Source of the DNA: a bacterium
GTDB lineage: Bacteria > UBA9089 > UBA9088 > JAGUXG01
Reading direction: 5' to 3'
Length of the DNA: 12,770 bases
Assembly: GCA_030018505.1 (NCBI GenBank)
Contig: JASEHO010000026.1
Span: 1,705-14,474 of the forward strand
Shown: piece by piece, positions 6,221 to 12,017 of the stretch
Numbering within the stretch: the first letter of the stretch is position 1
Layout of the letters: every line of letters begins with the position of its first letter
Notes under the pieces: generated by a model
The model's database searches: none
What the model was told of the DNA's origin: nothing
Seen by the model: only the letters and a program-made list of their open reading frames with translations
Position numbers and translations under genes: made by a program

Positions 6221-6784
6221 TGGGCTTGTGAAGAAGCAGGCTGCAGCCTCCTTGGCGGAGAAACAGCAGAGATGCCAGGGGTATATAAAGAAGAAGAGTT
6301 TGATCTGGCAGGATTTGCTGTTGGTGTTGTAGAAAAAGATGAAATAATTACTGGGGCTAAAATCTCTAATCAAGATATTATCATTGGTCTTCCATCATCA
6401 GGCTTACATTCAAACGGATTTTCTCTACTTAGAAAGGTCTTTCCTGAGCCGAGAATAGAGTTTCTTGTGCCAACAAAAATATATGTAAGGGATGTAATTG
6501 ACTTAAAACAAAGGCTTACTATAAAAGGGATTGCTCATATTACTGGTGGTGGTCTCTTTGAGAACATAGGAAGGCTTCTTCCAAAGGGGCTGAAGGCTAC
6601 CATTGATAAAAAAAGCTGGGAGATTCCAGAGATATTTTTAGAGATTCAAACAAAAGGCAAGATATCAGAGCAGGAGATGTTCAGGACATTTAATATGGGC
6701 ATTGGCATGGCTTTGATTATCCCAGAAAAAGAGCAGGAAAAGGCAAAAGAGCTTCTGGTTATTGGAAGGATAGAGAAAGAATGA
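5852..6784 (+). CDS. purM: Phosphoribosylformylglycinamidine cyclo-ligase (AIR synthetase)
   Basis: Fifth step of purine synthesis: ATP-dependent ring closure of FGAM to AIR, cytoplasmic. Key motifs, numbered from ATG 5852, are AGVDIDKGNQLV (8-19), CDGVGTK (60-66), MSVNDLVATGAKP (86-98), GGETAEMPG (135-143), SSGLHSNGFSL (182-192), HITGGGLFEN (229-238) and FNMGIGM (280-286). At 310 residues it is shorter than E. coli PurM (about 345). The middle segment after SNGFSLLRKV is compact, and near the C-terminus KELL joins directly to VIGRIEKE, about eight residues short of the usual spacing. A GTG at 5825 would add nine residues (MKDEKSKKK), but homology with the upstream copy begins exactly at 5852. 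Neither start has a good ribosome site, and the native promoter is now about 2.7 kb upstream. Activity is probable, not certain. Confidence 0.9.
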   Translation: MGITYARAGVDIDKGNQLVSIIKEKVKFLPKRGGLGEIGHFGGFYEIPKGYREPILVSSCDGVGTKVKLAQALNSYSGIGIDLVAMSVNDLVATGAKPLFFLDYLAFGRLNLDIASQIIDGIIWACEEAGCSLLGGETAEMPGVYKEEEFDLAGFAVGVVEKDEIITGAKISNQDIIIGLPSSGLHSNGFSLLRKVFPEPRIEFLVPTKIYVRDVIDLKQRLTIKGIAHITGGGLFENIGRLLPKGLKATIDKKSWEIPEIFLEIQTKGKISEQEMFRTFNMGIGMALIIPEKEQEKAKELLVIGRIEKE

Positions 6785-6785
6785 T

Positions 6786-6872
6786 AAATGCTAAATTTGC
6801 AATTTGCAATGAATTTTATCCCCTTTGGAGATAAATCATTTCAAATGCTAAATTTGCAATTTGCAATGAATT
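6786..6872. repeat. Two perfect 30-bp direct repeats between purM and the methyltransferase
   Basis: AAATGCTAAATTTGCAATTT followed by GCAATGAATT occurs at 6786-6815 and again at 6843-6872, a 57-bp period. Inside each copy AATTTGC is itself doubled. The second copy flows directly into the 55-bp dispersed repeat. No coding potential. Confidence 0.85.
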
Positions 6873-6915
6873 CCCTTTTTGCTTAGTTTTTGCTTTGCTT
6901 TCGGTAAATAGTTAC
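6861..6915. repeat. 55-bp dispersed intergenic repeat, copy 2
   Basis: Matches 2005-2059 at 50 of 55 bases without gaps. It ends one base before the methyltransferase ATG at 6917, so it occupies the place where a Shine-Dalgarno site should be. None is visible there. Confidence 0.75.
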
Positions 6916-6916
6916 A

Positions 6917-7702
6917 ATGTCTGAATTACAGGAGTATCTGAAACATACGCCTCTTCATCACGCTATGTGGCGGCAAATAGAGGGAGGGTTTTACAAGACC
7001 CAAAACCTACCTCCTTTAACTCTTGATATTGGTTGTGGAGATGGATTGTTTGCTGAAATATTTTTTAAGGATACGCCCATGATTGGCATAGATTTATGGG
7101 AAAATGACTTAAAAAGGGCAAAGAAAAGAGGGGTTTATAAAGGGATTTGTAAAGCAGGTGCAACAGCTCTTCCTTTTATGAGCAATAGCTTTTTTTCCTG
7201 CGTCTCAAATTGTACGCTTGAGCACATAAAGGAGATAGACCTTGCTTTTGCTGAGATAGCAAGGGTATTAAAACCCAAAGGGTTATTTGCTTTTACAGTG
7301 CCGAACGCAGATATAGGAAAGGGATTTTTATATAGTTGGTGGTTTGAAAAAATAGGGTTTAAGGGTTTTTCTCATTTAGTATCATTATTCAGAAAAAGGA
7401 TATATGGAGAATATCACAACCTGACAGAGTTAGAATGGACAAAGAAGGTAGAAGAAGGTGGTTTTATAGTAGTCAAAGTAGAGCCTTTTTTTGGAAGGAA
7501 GGCTATGGGTTTATGGTCTATCCTATTTCTTTTGGAGGCCTGGCGACTTGGACTGAGGCTTATTATTGGAAGGTTTTATCTGTTTCCTGAGATTAGAAGA
7601 ATAATTGGCCCATTTTTTGCAAGGTGGATTGATGTTAGAGCCTGGCAGGAAAACCCTGCTGCTCTATTCTTTTTATGTAGTAAAAAGGAGGTAGAAAAAT
7701 GA
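6917..7702 (+). CDS. Class I SAM-dependent methyltransferase (Methyltransf_11 type)
   Basis: Transfers a methyl group from S-adenosylmethionine; substrate not identifiable. Motif I is LTLDIGCGDGLFAEIFF (34-50), the acidic end of strand 2 is IGIDLW (57-61), the strand 4 region is SNCTLEHIKE (97-106), and RVLKPKGLFAFTVPN (116-130) is the usual post-motif segment. After 130 the cap and C-terminal part is rich in aromatic and basic residues with a hydrophobic stretch (197-225), which may bind a membrane or lipid substrate. The C-terminal layout resembles methyltransferases acting on small molecules or lipids more than on DNA. The ATG has no clear ribosome site because a dispersed repeat abuts it. 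Its TGA overlaps the ppdK ATG by four bases (ATGA), so the two are likely co-translated. Confidence 0.88.
   Translation: MSELQEYLKHTPLHHAMWRQIEGGFYKTQNLPPLTLDIGCGDGLFAEIFFKDTPMIGIDLWENDLKRAKKRGVYKGICKAGATALPFMSNSFFSCVSNCTLEHIKEIDLAFAEIARVLKPKGLFAFTVPNADIGKGFLYSWWFEKIGFKGFSHLVSLFRKRIYGEYHNLTELEWTKKVEEGGFIVVKVEPFFGRKAMGLWSILFLLEAWRLGLRLIIGRFYLFPEIRRIIGPFFARWIDVRAWQENPAALFFLCSKKEVEK
7686..7692 (+). promoter_or_regulatory. Strong ribosome-binding site of ppdK
   Basis: AGGAGGT lies six bases before the ppdK ATG at 7699 and inside the last codons of the methyltransferase gene. It fixes the ppdK start and supports coupled translation of the pair. Confidence 0.85.
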
Positions 7703-10344
7703 CAAAGTATGTCTATTCTTTTGGTGAGGGAAAGGCAGAGGGTAGTAGTGGGATGCGTCCGCTCTTAGGAGGAAAGGGTGCAGATCTGGCTGAAATGACC
7801 AATATTGGTATCAATGTTCCGTCAGGGTTTACCATATCAACAGAGGTTTGTACCTATTATTGGGAGAAGGGAAGGTATCCAAAGAGCTTGGAAGAAGAGA
7901 GAGAAAAGGCTGTTTCTAAATTAGAAAGGGCAATGGGAAAGGGATTTTCAGATAGGGAAAACCCGCTCCTTGTTTCTGTCAGGTCAGGTGCTGCTATATC
8001 TATGCCAGGAATGATGGACACGGTTCTAAACCTTGGGCTAAACGACAAAACCCTATTGGGCTTGATAAAACAGACAGGAAACGAACGGATGGCTTATGAT
8101 GCCTATCGTCGGTTTATCCAGATGTTTTCAGATGTTGTTTTAGAGATAGATAGCGAGAAGTTTGAGGAAATCCTAAGCGAAAAGAAGAAGAGACTGGGAT
8201 TAAAATATGATAATGAGCTTTCAGTAGATGACCTGAAAGATATTGTCCGTAAGTTTAAGGAGATAGTCAGAAAAGAAAAGGAGGAGAGTTTTCCAGATGA
8301 CCCAAAGAAACAGCTTGAAATGTCCATAGATGCTGTCTTCAAATCTTGGGGCAATAAAAGGGCTATTGAGTACAGAAGGCTGAACAAGATACCAGATGAC
8401 CTTGGGACAGCCGTTAATGTTCAGGCTATGGTCTTTGGCAATATGGGCAAGAATTCAGGCACAGGCGTTGCCTTTACCAGAAATCCATCAACTGGAGAGA
8501 ACAAGCTCTATGGCGAATATCTGATTGATGCCCAGGGCGAGGATGTAGTCGCTGGAATACGAACACCCTCTCCGATAGCTAAGTTAGCAGAGGAGATGCC
8601 CAAATCTTATGCCCAGTTTTCCGAGATTACCCAGATTTTAGAGAAGCATTATCTGGATGTCCAGGATATAGAATTTACCATTGAAAATAGCATACTCTAT
8701 ATTCTCCAGACAAGAAGAGGAAAAAGAACAGCTCAGGCTGCAGTAAAGATTGCCGTAGATATGGTGAAGGAGAAGCTGATAACTAAGGAGGAGGCACTCA
8801 AGAGAATAGAGCCTAACCAGATAGATAGGCTCCTCCATCCGCAGATAGACCCAAAGGCAAAGGTCAAGGCTATAGCCCAAGGCCTTGCTGCATCCCCTGG
8901 TGTTGGCTGTGGAGAGGTTGTCTTCTGTGCAGATGATGCTGTTACAGCAAGTAAAGAAGGAAGAAAGAGCCTTTTGATAAGGAGGGAAACCTCACCTGAC
9001 GATATTCATGGAATGGCTGTAGCTGAGGGGATTCTTACATCAAGGGGTGGAATGACCTCACATGCCGCAGTTGTTGCCAGGGGTATGGGAAAGCCTTGTG
9101 TTGCAGGCTGTGAGGCTATTGAGGTCTCTGAGAAGAAGAAGGAGTTTATAGCCTCCGGAAAGAAGATACAGGAAGGGGATGTGGTTACCATAGATGGTGG
9201 TTCTGGAAATGTCTATCTTGGGAAGGTGGCTGTTGTTGAACCTAAGATTACAGATGAGTTTGCTCTTATCTTAAAGTGGGCAGATACAAAGAGAAGGCTT
9301 GGGGTGAGGGCAAATGCCGATGACCCAGAATCTGCTAAGAAGGCAAGGGAGTTTGGGGCAGAGGGAATAGGCTTGTGCCGAACAGAGCATATGTTCTTTG
9401 GTAAGGATAGACTGCCAATAATGAAGGAGATGATTATGGCCGATGACCTTCCTGAGAGAAAGAAGGCTCTAAATAAGCTCCTGCCTATGCAAAGGGAGGA
9501 TTTTATCGGCATGCTCAGGGCTATGGATGGTCTTCCTGTGACTATAAGGTTTCTTGACCCACCACTCCATGAGTTCCTTCCCAGCCACGAGGAGTTGAAT
9601 ATAGAATTGGCGACCCTTAAACTGCAAGACAAAAACCCAAAAAGGCAGAAGGAGCTTGATGAGCTTATAAATAAGGTTGCTTCACTACGGGAGGTGAATC
9701 CAATGCTTGGGCATAGGGGTTGCAGGCTGGGCATAATCTACCCGGAAATATCCGAGATGCAGGCACAAGCAGTCTTTGAGGCATCTTGCATCTTGAAGAA
9801 AGAGGGCTTAAATCCCATTCCTGAGGTGATGATACCCTTAGTTTCTGATGTCAAGGAGTTCATTAACCAGAAGAAGATTGTAGATGAGAAAGCCTCAGAG
9901 GTCTTTGAAAAAGAATGTGTCAAGGTTGCCTATAAGGTTGGCACAATGATTGAGGTGCCAAGGGCGGCACTTACAGCCGGAAAGATTGCTGAATACGCTG
10001 AGTTCTTCTCCTTTGGCACGAATGACTTAACCCAGACAACCTTTGGCTTCAGTAGGGACGATGCTGAGGGCAAGTTCCTACATAAATATGTGGAGGATAA
10101 GATATTAAAAGAGAACCCCTTTGAAGTCCTTGACCAGGAAGGCGTTGGTGAATTGATAAAGATGGCTGTTAAGCAAGGAAGGATTACAAAACCTGACTTA
10201 AAGGTGGGAATATGTGGTGAACACGGAGGCGAACCATCCTCAGTCATCTTCTGCGATGGAGCAGACTTAAACTATGTCTCCTGCTCTCCTTACCGTGTTC
10301 CTGTGGCAAGATTAGCCGCTGCCCATGCAAGGATAAAGGGGTAA
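7699..10344 (+). CDS. ppdK: Pyruvate, phosphate dikinase
   Basis: Interconverts pyruvate + ATP + Pi and PEP + AMP + PPi in the cytoplasm, linking glycolysis and gluconeogenesis; anaerobes often use it in the pyruvate-forming direction. The 881 residues match bacterial PPDK length. The N-terminal ATP-grasp half (1-340) carries PLLGGKGADLAEM (21-33), SVRSGAAISMPGMMDT (93-108) and QTRRGKRT (337-344). The swivelling phosphohistidine domain has GGMTSHAAVVARG (450-462) with catalytic His455; Thr453, two before it, is the position phosphorylated by PPDK regulatory proteins in other species. The C-terminal PEP/pyruvate barrel includes GIGLCRTEHMFF (556-567), FLDPPLHEFLP (618-628), SFGTNDLTQTTFG (771-783) and GICGEHGGEPSS (837-848) with catalytic Cys839. 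It starts at ATG 7699 behind AGGAGGT. All key residues are present. Confidence 0.97.
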   Translation: MTKYVYSFGEGKAEGSSGMRPLLGGKGADLAEMTNIGINVPSGFTISTEVCTYYWEKGRYPKSLEEEREKAVSKLERAMGKGFSDRENPLLVSVRSGAAISMPGMMDTVLNLGLNDKTLLGLIKQTGNERMAYDAYRRFIQMFSDVVLEIDSEKFEEILSEKKKRLGLKYDNELSVDDLKDIVRKFKEIVRKEKEESFPDDPKKQLEMSIDAVFKSWGNKRAIEYRRLNKIPDDLGTAVNVQAMVFGNMGKNSGTGVAFTRNPSTGENKLYGEYLIDAQGEDVVAGIRTPSPIAKLAEEMPKSYAQFSEITQILEKHYLDVQDIEFTIENSILYILQTRRGKRTAQAAVKIAVDMVKEKLITKEEALKRIEPNQIDRLLHPQIDPKAKVKAIAQGLAASPGVGCGEVVFCADDAVTASKEGRKSLLIRRETSPDDIHGMAVAEGILTSRGGMTSHAAVVARGMGKPCVAGCEAIEVSEKKKEFIASGKKIQEGDVVTIDGGSGNVYLGKVAVVEPKITDEFALILKWADTKRRLGVRANADDPESAKKAREFGAEGIGLCRTEHMFFGKDRLPIMKEMIMADDLPERKKALNKLLPMQREDFIGMLRAMDGLPVTIRFLDPPLHEFLPSHEELNIELATLKLQDKNPKRQKELDELINKVASLREVNPMLGHRGCRLGIIYPEISEMQAQAVFEASCILKKEGLNPIPEVMIPLVSDVKEFINQKKIVDEKASEVFEKECVKVAYKVGTMIEVPRAALTAGKIAEYAEFFSFGTNDLTQTTFGFSRDDAEGKFLHKYVEDKILKENPFEVLDQEGVGELIKMAVKQGRITKPDLKVGICGEHGGEPSSVIFCDGADLNYVSCSPYRVPVARLAAAHARIKG

Positions 10345-10415
10345 TGAAGATTAGCAATGTAGAGTCGTTGGAGGTTAATAAGATTACGAATTTGATTAGG
10401 GTGTGGCTATTCTAA
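10344..10415 (+). pseudogene. Truncated 23-residue ORF overlapping the ppdK stop
   Basis: The ATG shares one base with the ppdK TAA (TAATG), and AAAGGGG just upstream is a plausible ribosome site. The product, MKISNVESLEVNKITNLI and a few more residues, ends at a TAA. The last codons lie inside the candidate mobile repeat that begins at 10399, so this looks like a gene cut short by its insertion. The start faintly resembles enolase-superfamily N-termini, but this is too short to assign. Confidence 0.35.
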
Positions 10416-10462
10416 ATGACAGGCAACCTACTGTAATCACTGAACTTATGTAAAAAAGGATT

Positions 10463-10482
10463 AAAGCGAAAGATCGCTTTTT
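10463..10482 (+). terminator. Intrinsic-terminator-like hairpin downstream of ppdK
   Basis: AAAGCGA (10463-10469) pairs perfectly with TCGCTTT (10474-10480) around an AAGA loop, and the 3' arm runs into a T tract ending at 10482. It is well placed to end the methyltransferase-ppdK transcript, though the stem is short and the T tract modest. Confidence 0.55.
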
Positions 10483-10540
10483 ATAAATGGGTGAAGGTAA
10501 AGTGTAAAAAAGGTGAAAAGGAAGATGGTGTGTAAATAAA

Positions 10541-10610
10541 GGGGATATGGGGATAAGAAAGATAGGGAGATAAAATATATCTCCAATATCCCCATAATCT
10601 CCTTATCTCC
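10541..10610. repeat. Long imperfect hairpin built of purine-rich octamers
   Basis: The left arm is a run of near-repeats (GGGGATAT, GGGGATAA, GAAAGATA, GGGAGATA). The right arm holds their pyrimidine complements (TATCTCC, ATATCCCC, ATCTCC, TTATCTCC). The core GGAGATA/TATCTCC (10566-10572 with 10578-10584) and the outer GGGGATAT/ATATCCCC (10541-10548 with 10586-10593) are perfect. It is followed by TTTTCTT, so it may also stop transcription. Confidence 0.7.
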
Positions 10611-10705
10611 TTTTCTTACTATGGTGTAAGAGATGTTTTTAGCCGTCGGGATAAAAGTAGCCACACCCAATTTATTTATTCTAAAAAAAGGAAACTTTAG
10701 AAGGT

Positions 10706-10711
10706 AGGAGG
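10706..10711 (+). promoter_or_regulatory. Ribosome-binding site of the AbrB-type antitoxin
   Basis: AGGAGG lies seven bases before the ATG at 10719 and supports that start and active translation of the antitoxin. Confidence 0.8.
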
Positions 10712-10718
10712 AATAAAG

Positions 10719-10958
10719 ATGAGTAGTACCACGGTTAGAATAAGAGAAGATAGATCAATTGTTATTCCTAAGGATTTTATGAAACGGTATAGGTTAATAC
10801 CTAAACAACAAATAAAAATCCTTGAGGAAAAAGATGGATTGAGGATAACTAAAAAGAGGCAAGATGTCTATGATAAGTTTGTAGAGCTTCTTGGTGAAGG
10901 ATTAAAAGGTGTGGAGTGGAAAGATATAGAAGAAGGGAGGAAAGATAGGTGCTTTTAG
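10719..10958 (+). CDS. AbrB/SpoVT-type antitoxin of a VapBC module
   Basis: A 79-residue protein whose first 45 residues form a swapped-hairpin AbrB DNA-binding domain: TTVRIREDRSIVIPKDFMKRY, then a strand pair ending in DGLRITKK. Such antitoxins bind their own promoter and mask a PIN-domain RNase toxin with their C-terminal tail. Here the tail (about 48-79, KFVELLGEGLKGVEWKDI) has the expected amphipathic, acidic character. Its stop lies ten bases inside the start of the vapC remnant (GTG at 10949), the usual translationally coupled order. The gene is intact and has a strong ribosome site, although its toxin is broken, so it may now serve only as a regulator or a decaying leftover. Confidence 0.85.
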   Translation: MSSTTVRIREDRSIVIPKDFMKRYRLIPKQQIKILEEKDGLRITKKRQDVYDKFVELLGEGLKGVEWKDIEEGRKDRCF

Positions 10959-11187
10959 GAGCAGATACGGGATTTTTAATTGCCCTGGCCAATAAGAACA
11001 AAATGGCTCTTGATGTCTGGCAGTCTATTAAGGAAAAAGAGAATGAGATGGTGATCTCAACAATATCAATGAATTGTTGGTGCATTTTTATAAGCGTGGA
11101 AAGCCTATGAAAGGGAAGAACTTAATTAAGCTTGCCAATTTTGAAACAGTCCATGCCCAGAGGATTATAGAGATGGTGTTTTTGTAA
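10949..11187 (+). pseudogene. VapC PIN-domain toxin, frameshifted and truncated
   Basis: GTG 10949 begins VLLGADTGFLIALANKNK and continues to EMVISTISMN, a typical PIN-domain start with the first metal-binding Asp at residue 6. At 11072-11074 the frame breaks; the -1 frame continues with LLVHFYKRGKPMKGKNLIKL and ANFETVHAQRI up to a TAA at 11185-11187. PIN domains of this type carry ..NELL.. at the break, so the conserved Glu is what was lost, consistent with a 4-nt slip between two AAT triplets. The C-terminal third of the domain is also missing. A ribonuclease toxin of about 130 residues is therefore inactivated, while its antitoxin next door stays open. Confidence 0.8.
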
Positions 11188-11343
11188 GTATACGCGGCAA
11201 AGATTTTACAGGAGATAATACAAAAACCGGTTTTTCTACATGATAAAACAGACAAAGAGTTCTATATAAGAGTTGGGAATACGACAAGACCTTTAGATGT
11301 AGAGGCGGTTCATGAATATATTGGAATGCATTGGGAAGGATAA
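11188..11343 (+). pseudogene. C-terminal fragment resembling an AlbA_2 (Schlafen-type) protein
   Basis: In the frame after the TAA at 11185, the sequence reads VYAAKILQEIIQKPVFLHDK, then EFYIRVGNTTRPLDVEAVHEY and IGMHWEG to a TAA at 11341-11343. The KPVFL...EFYIRVGNTTRPLD stretch is the recognisable end of AlbA_2/Schlafen-type DNA-binding or ATP-binding domains. No start codon or N-terminal half is present. It shares its frame with the second part of the vapC remnant, which suggests a deletion joined the two genes. Confidence 0.6.
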
Positions 11344-11559
11344 TCGTAACCGTTCAGGTGTCCTAAAAGGAAGTCTCTCGGATAAAAGGTTATGGTTAGG
11401 AAGCCAGCCTGCCTGTGCGAGCACGCAGACAGGTATGGAAGTCTCGGTTATGAGGTTGGTGAAATCAGTTCATCTATATATATACCCAAAAGCAACAGGT
11501 TTACCAAAATTTAGACAAGACTTTAAGAGATTAGACTTGAGACTCCAGACTTTAAGAAA
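11344..11559. other. Gene-free stretch with decayed repeats
   Basis: No convincing gene. GGAAGTCTC occurs twice (11369-11377 and 11437-11445), each followed by a related GGTTATG-type run, as in a partial local duplication split by the palindrome at 11408. One frame (about 11435-11515) gives GYEVGEISSSIYIPKSNR, which may be a scrap of an unidentified protein. Confidence 0.4.
11408..11433. repeat. GC-rich 26-bp palindrome
   Basis: CCTGCCTGTGCG and CGCAGACAGG form an imperfect hairpin with an AGCA loop. It is much more GC-rich than its surroundings and interrupts a local direct repeat. It looks like a dispersed short palindrome rather than a terminator, as no T tract follows. Confidence 0.6.
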
Positions 11560-11630
11560 GGGAGTAGGGATTAGGGAGTAGAGAGTAGTAATAAATAAAA
11601 CCTAATCCCTATTCCCTACTCTCTAATCCC
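11560..11630. repeat. Hairpin whose arms are four tandem heptamers each
   Basis: The left arm, 11560-11587, is GGGAGTA, GGGATTA, GGGAGTA, GAGAGTA. The right arm, 11603-11630, is TAATCCC, TATTCCC, TACTCTC, TAATCCC. They are separated by a 15-nt AT-rich loop and followed by TTTT. The arms can pair in more than one register, offset by whole heptamers. It abuts the truncated 5' end of the HEPN gene. Confidence 0.8.
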
Positions 11631-11636
11631 TTTTAG

Positions 11637-11999
11637 TCTTTTGCAAACCTGATTTATTTAGGTATAGCAGATGAAGAGAATGCCTTCTATGCCCAAATAT
11701 GTTTTCACTTTCAGCAAGGAGCCGAGAAATACCTTAAGACCTATATTGTGGCCTATGAGCTTGAATTCAGAAAGATACACGATTTGCCAGAGTTGCTTAG
11801 AATATGTCGAGCCAACGATGAATCTTTTGCAGAATTAGAAGAAGAGTGTGAGTTTCTCACTGACTTTTATATAGATACCCGTTATCCTGTTCACTGGCCA
11901 GCAGAGATTTCAAGAGAAGAGGCAAAGAAGTCCCAGAAATCAGCAGAGAAGATTGCAAGATTTGCGTTGGAGAGAATAGATGTTTCAAAGGAAAAATAG
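11637..11999 (+). pseudogene. HEPN-domain protein, 5'-truncated
   Basis: The frame open from 11637 reads FANLIYLGIADEENAFYAQI, then CFHFQQGAEKYLKTYIV, FRKIHDLPELL and FYIDTRYP, the pattern of small HEPN (PF05168) proteins, which usually pair with an MNT nucleotidyltransferase as a toxin-antitoxin or RNA-modifying module. Family members begin with a Trp-containing helix (roughly WLxFAxxDL). Here that beginning is missing, with a stop at 11634 and the heptamer hairpin directly upstream. The first usable start in frame is GTG 11748, which would omit helix 1 and leave 83 residues. No MNT partner is seen. The strict R-x4-6-H RNase motif is not evident (TRYPVHW instead). It probably makes no working protein, although the GTG-started product cannot be excluded. 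Confidence 0.65.
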
Positions 12000-12004
12000 A
12001 CAAA

Positions 12005-12011
12005 AGGAGGT
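12005..12011 (+). promoter_or_regulatory. Ribosome-binding site of the secreted TPR protein
   Basis: AGGAGGT six bases before ATG 12018 fixes the start. It lies just after the HEPN stop at 11997-11999, so the gene may have been the distal member of the same transcript. Confidence 0.85.
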
Positions 12012-12017
12012 TTAGAA

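Larger units (their letters stand above)
10399..10668. mobile_element. Candidate 270-bp MITE with 11-bp terminal inverted repeats
   Basis: GGGTGTGGCTA (10399-10409) is exactly inverted at 10658-10668 (TAGCCACACCC), and weaker similarity extends the ends inwards (to GACAGGC / GACGGC). The ten bases outside each end, AATTTGATTA and AATTTATTTA, agree at eight positions and could be a decayed target duplication. There is no convincing reading frame within. The interior holds the terminator-like hairpin at 10463-10482 and the octamer hairpin at 10541-10610. It interrupts the small ORF at 10344. Inference from structure only. Confidence 0.45.

Noticed and set aside
3179..6784. Integrase-mediated island using purM as an att site
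   Set aside because: No integrase or recombinase gene lies between the purM copies, so I report only the duplication and do not call an attachment site.
6786..6872. CRISPR array
   Set aside because: Only two repeats, AT-rich, without dyad symmetry or uniform spacers, and no cas genes nearby.
9213..9734. 173-codon minus-strand ORF
   Set aside because: Antisense shadow of ppdK; Ser-rich product without a domain, while the plus strand is a full PPDK.
10461..10670. 69-codon minus-strand ORF (MGVATFIPTAKN...)
   Set aside because: It lies inside the candidate MITE and translates the terminator and octamer hairpin; low-complexity product, no ribosome site.
11312..11581. 89-codon plus-strand ORF
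   Set aside because: It crosses the AlbA_2 fragment, a GC-rich palindrome and the heptamer repeats, has no ribosome site and no recognisable domain; it is a chance frame.
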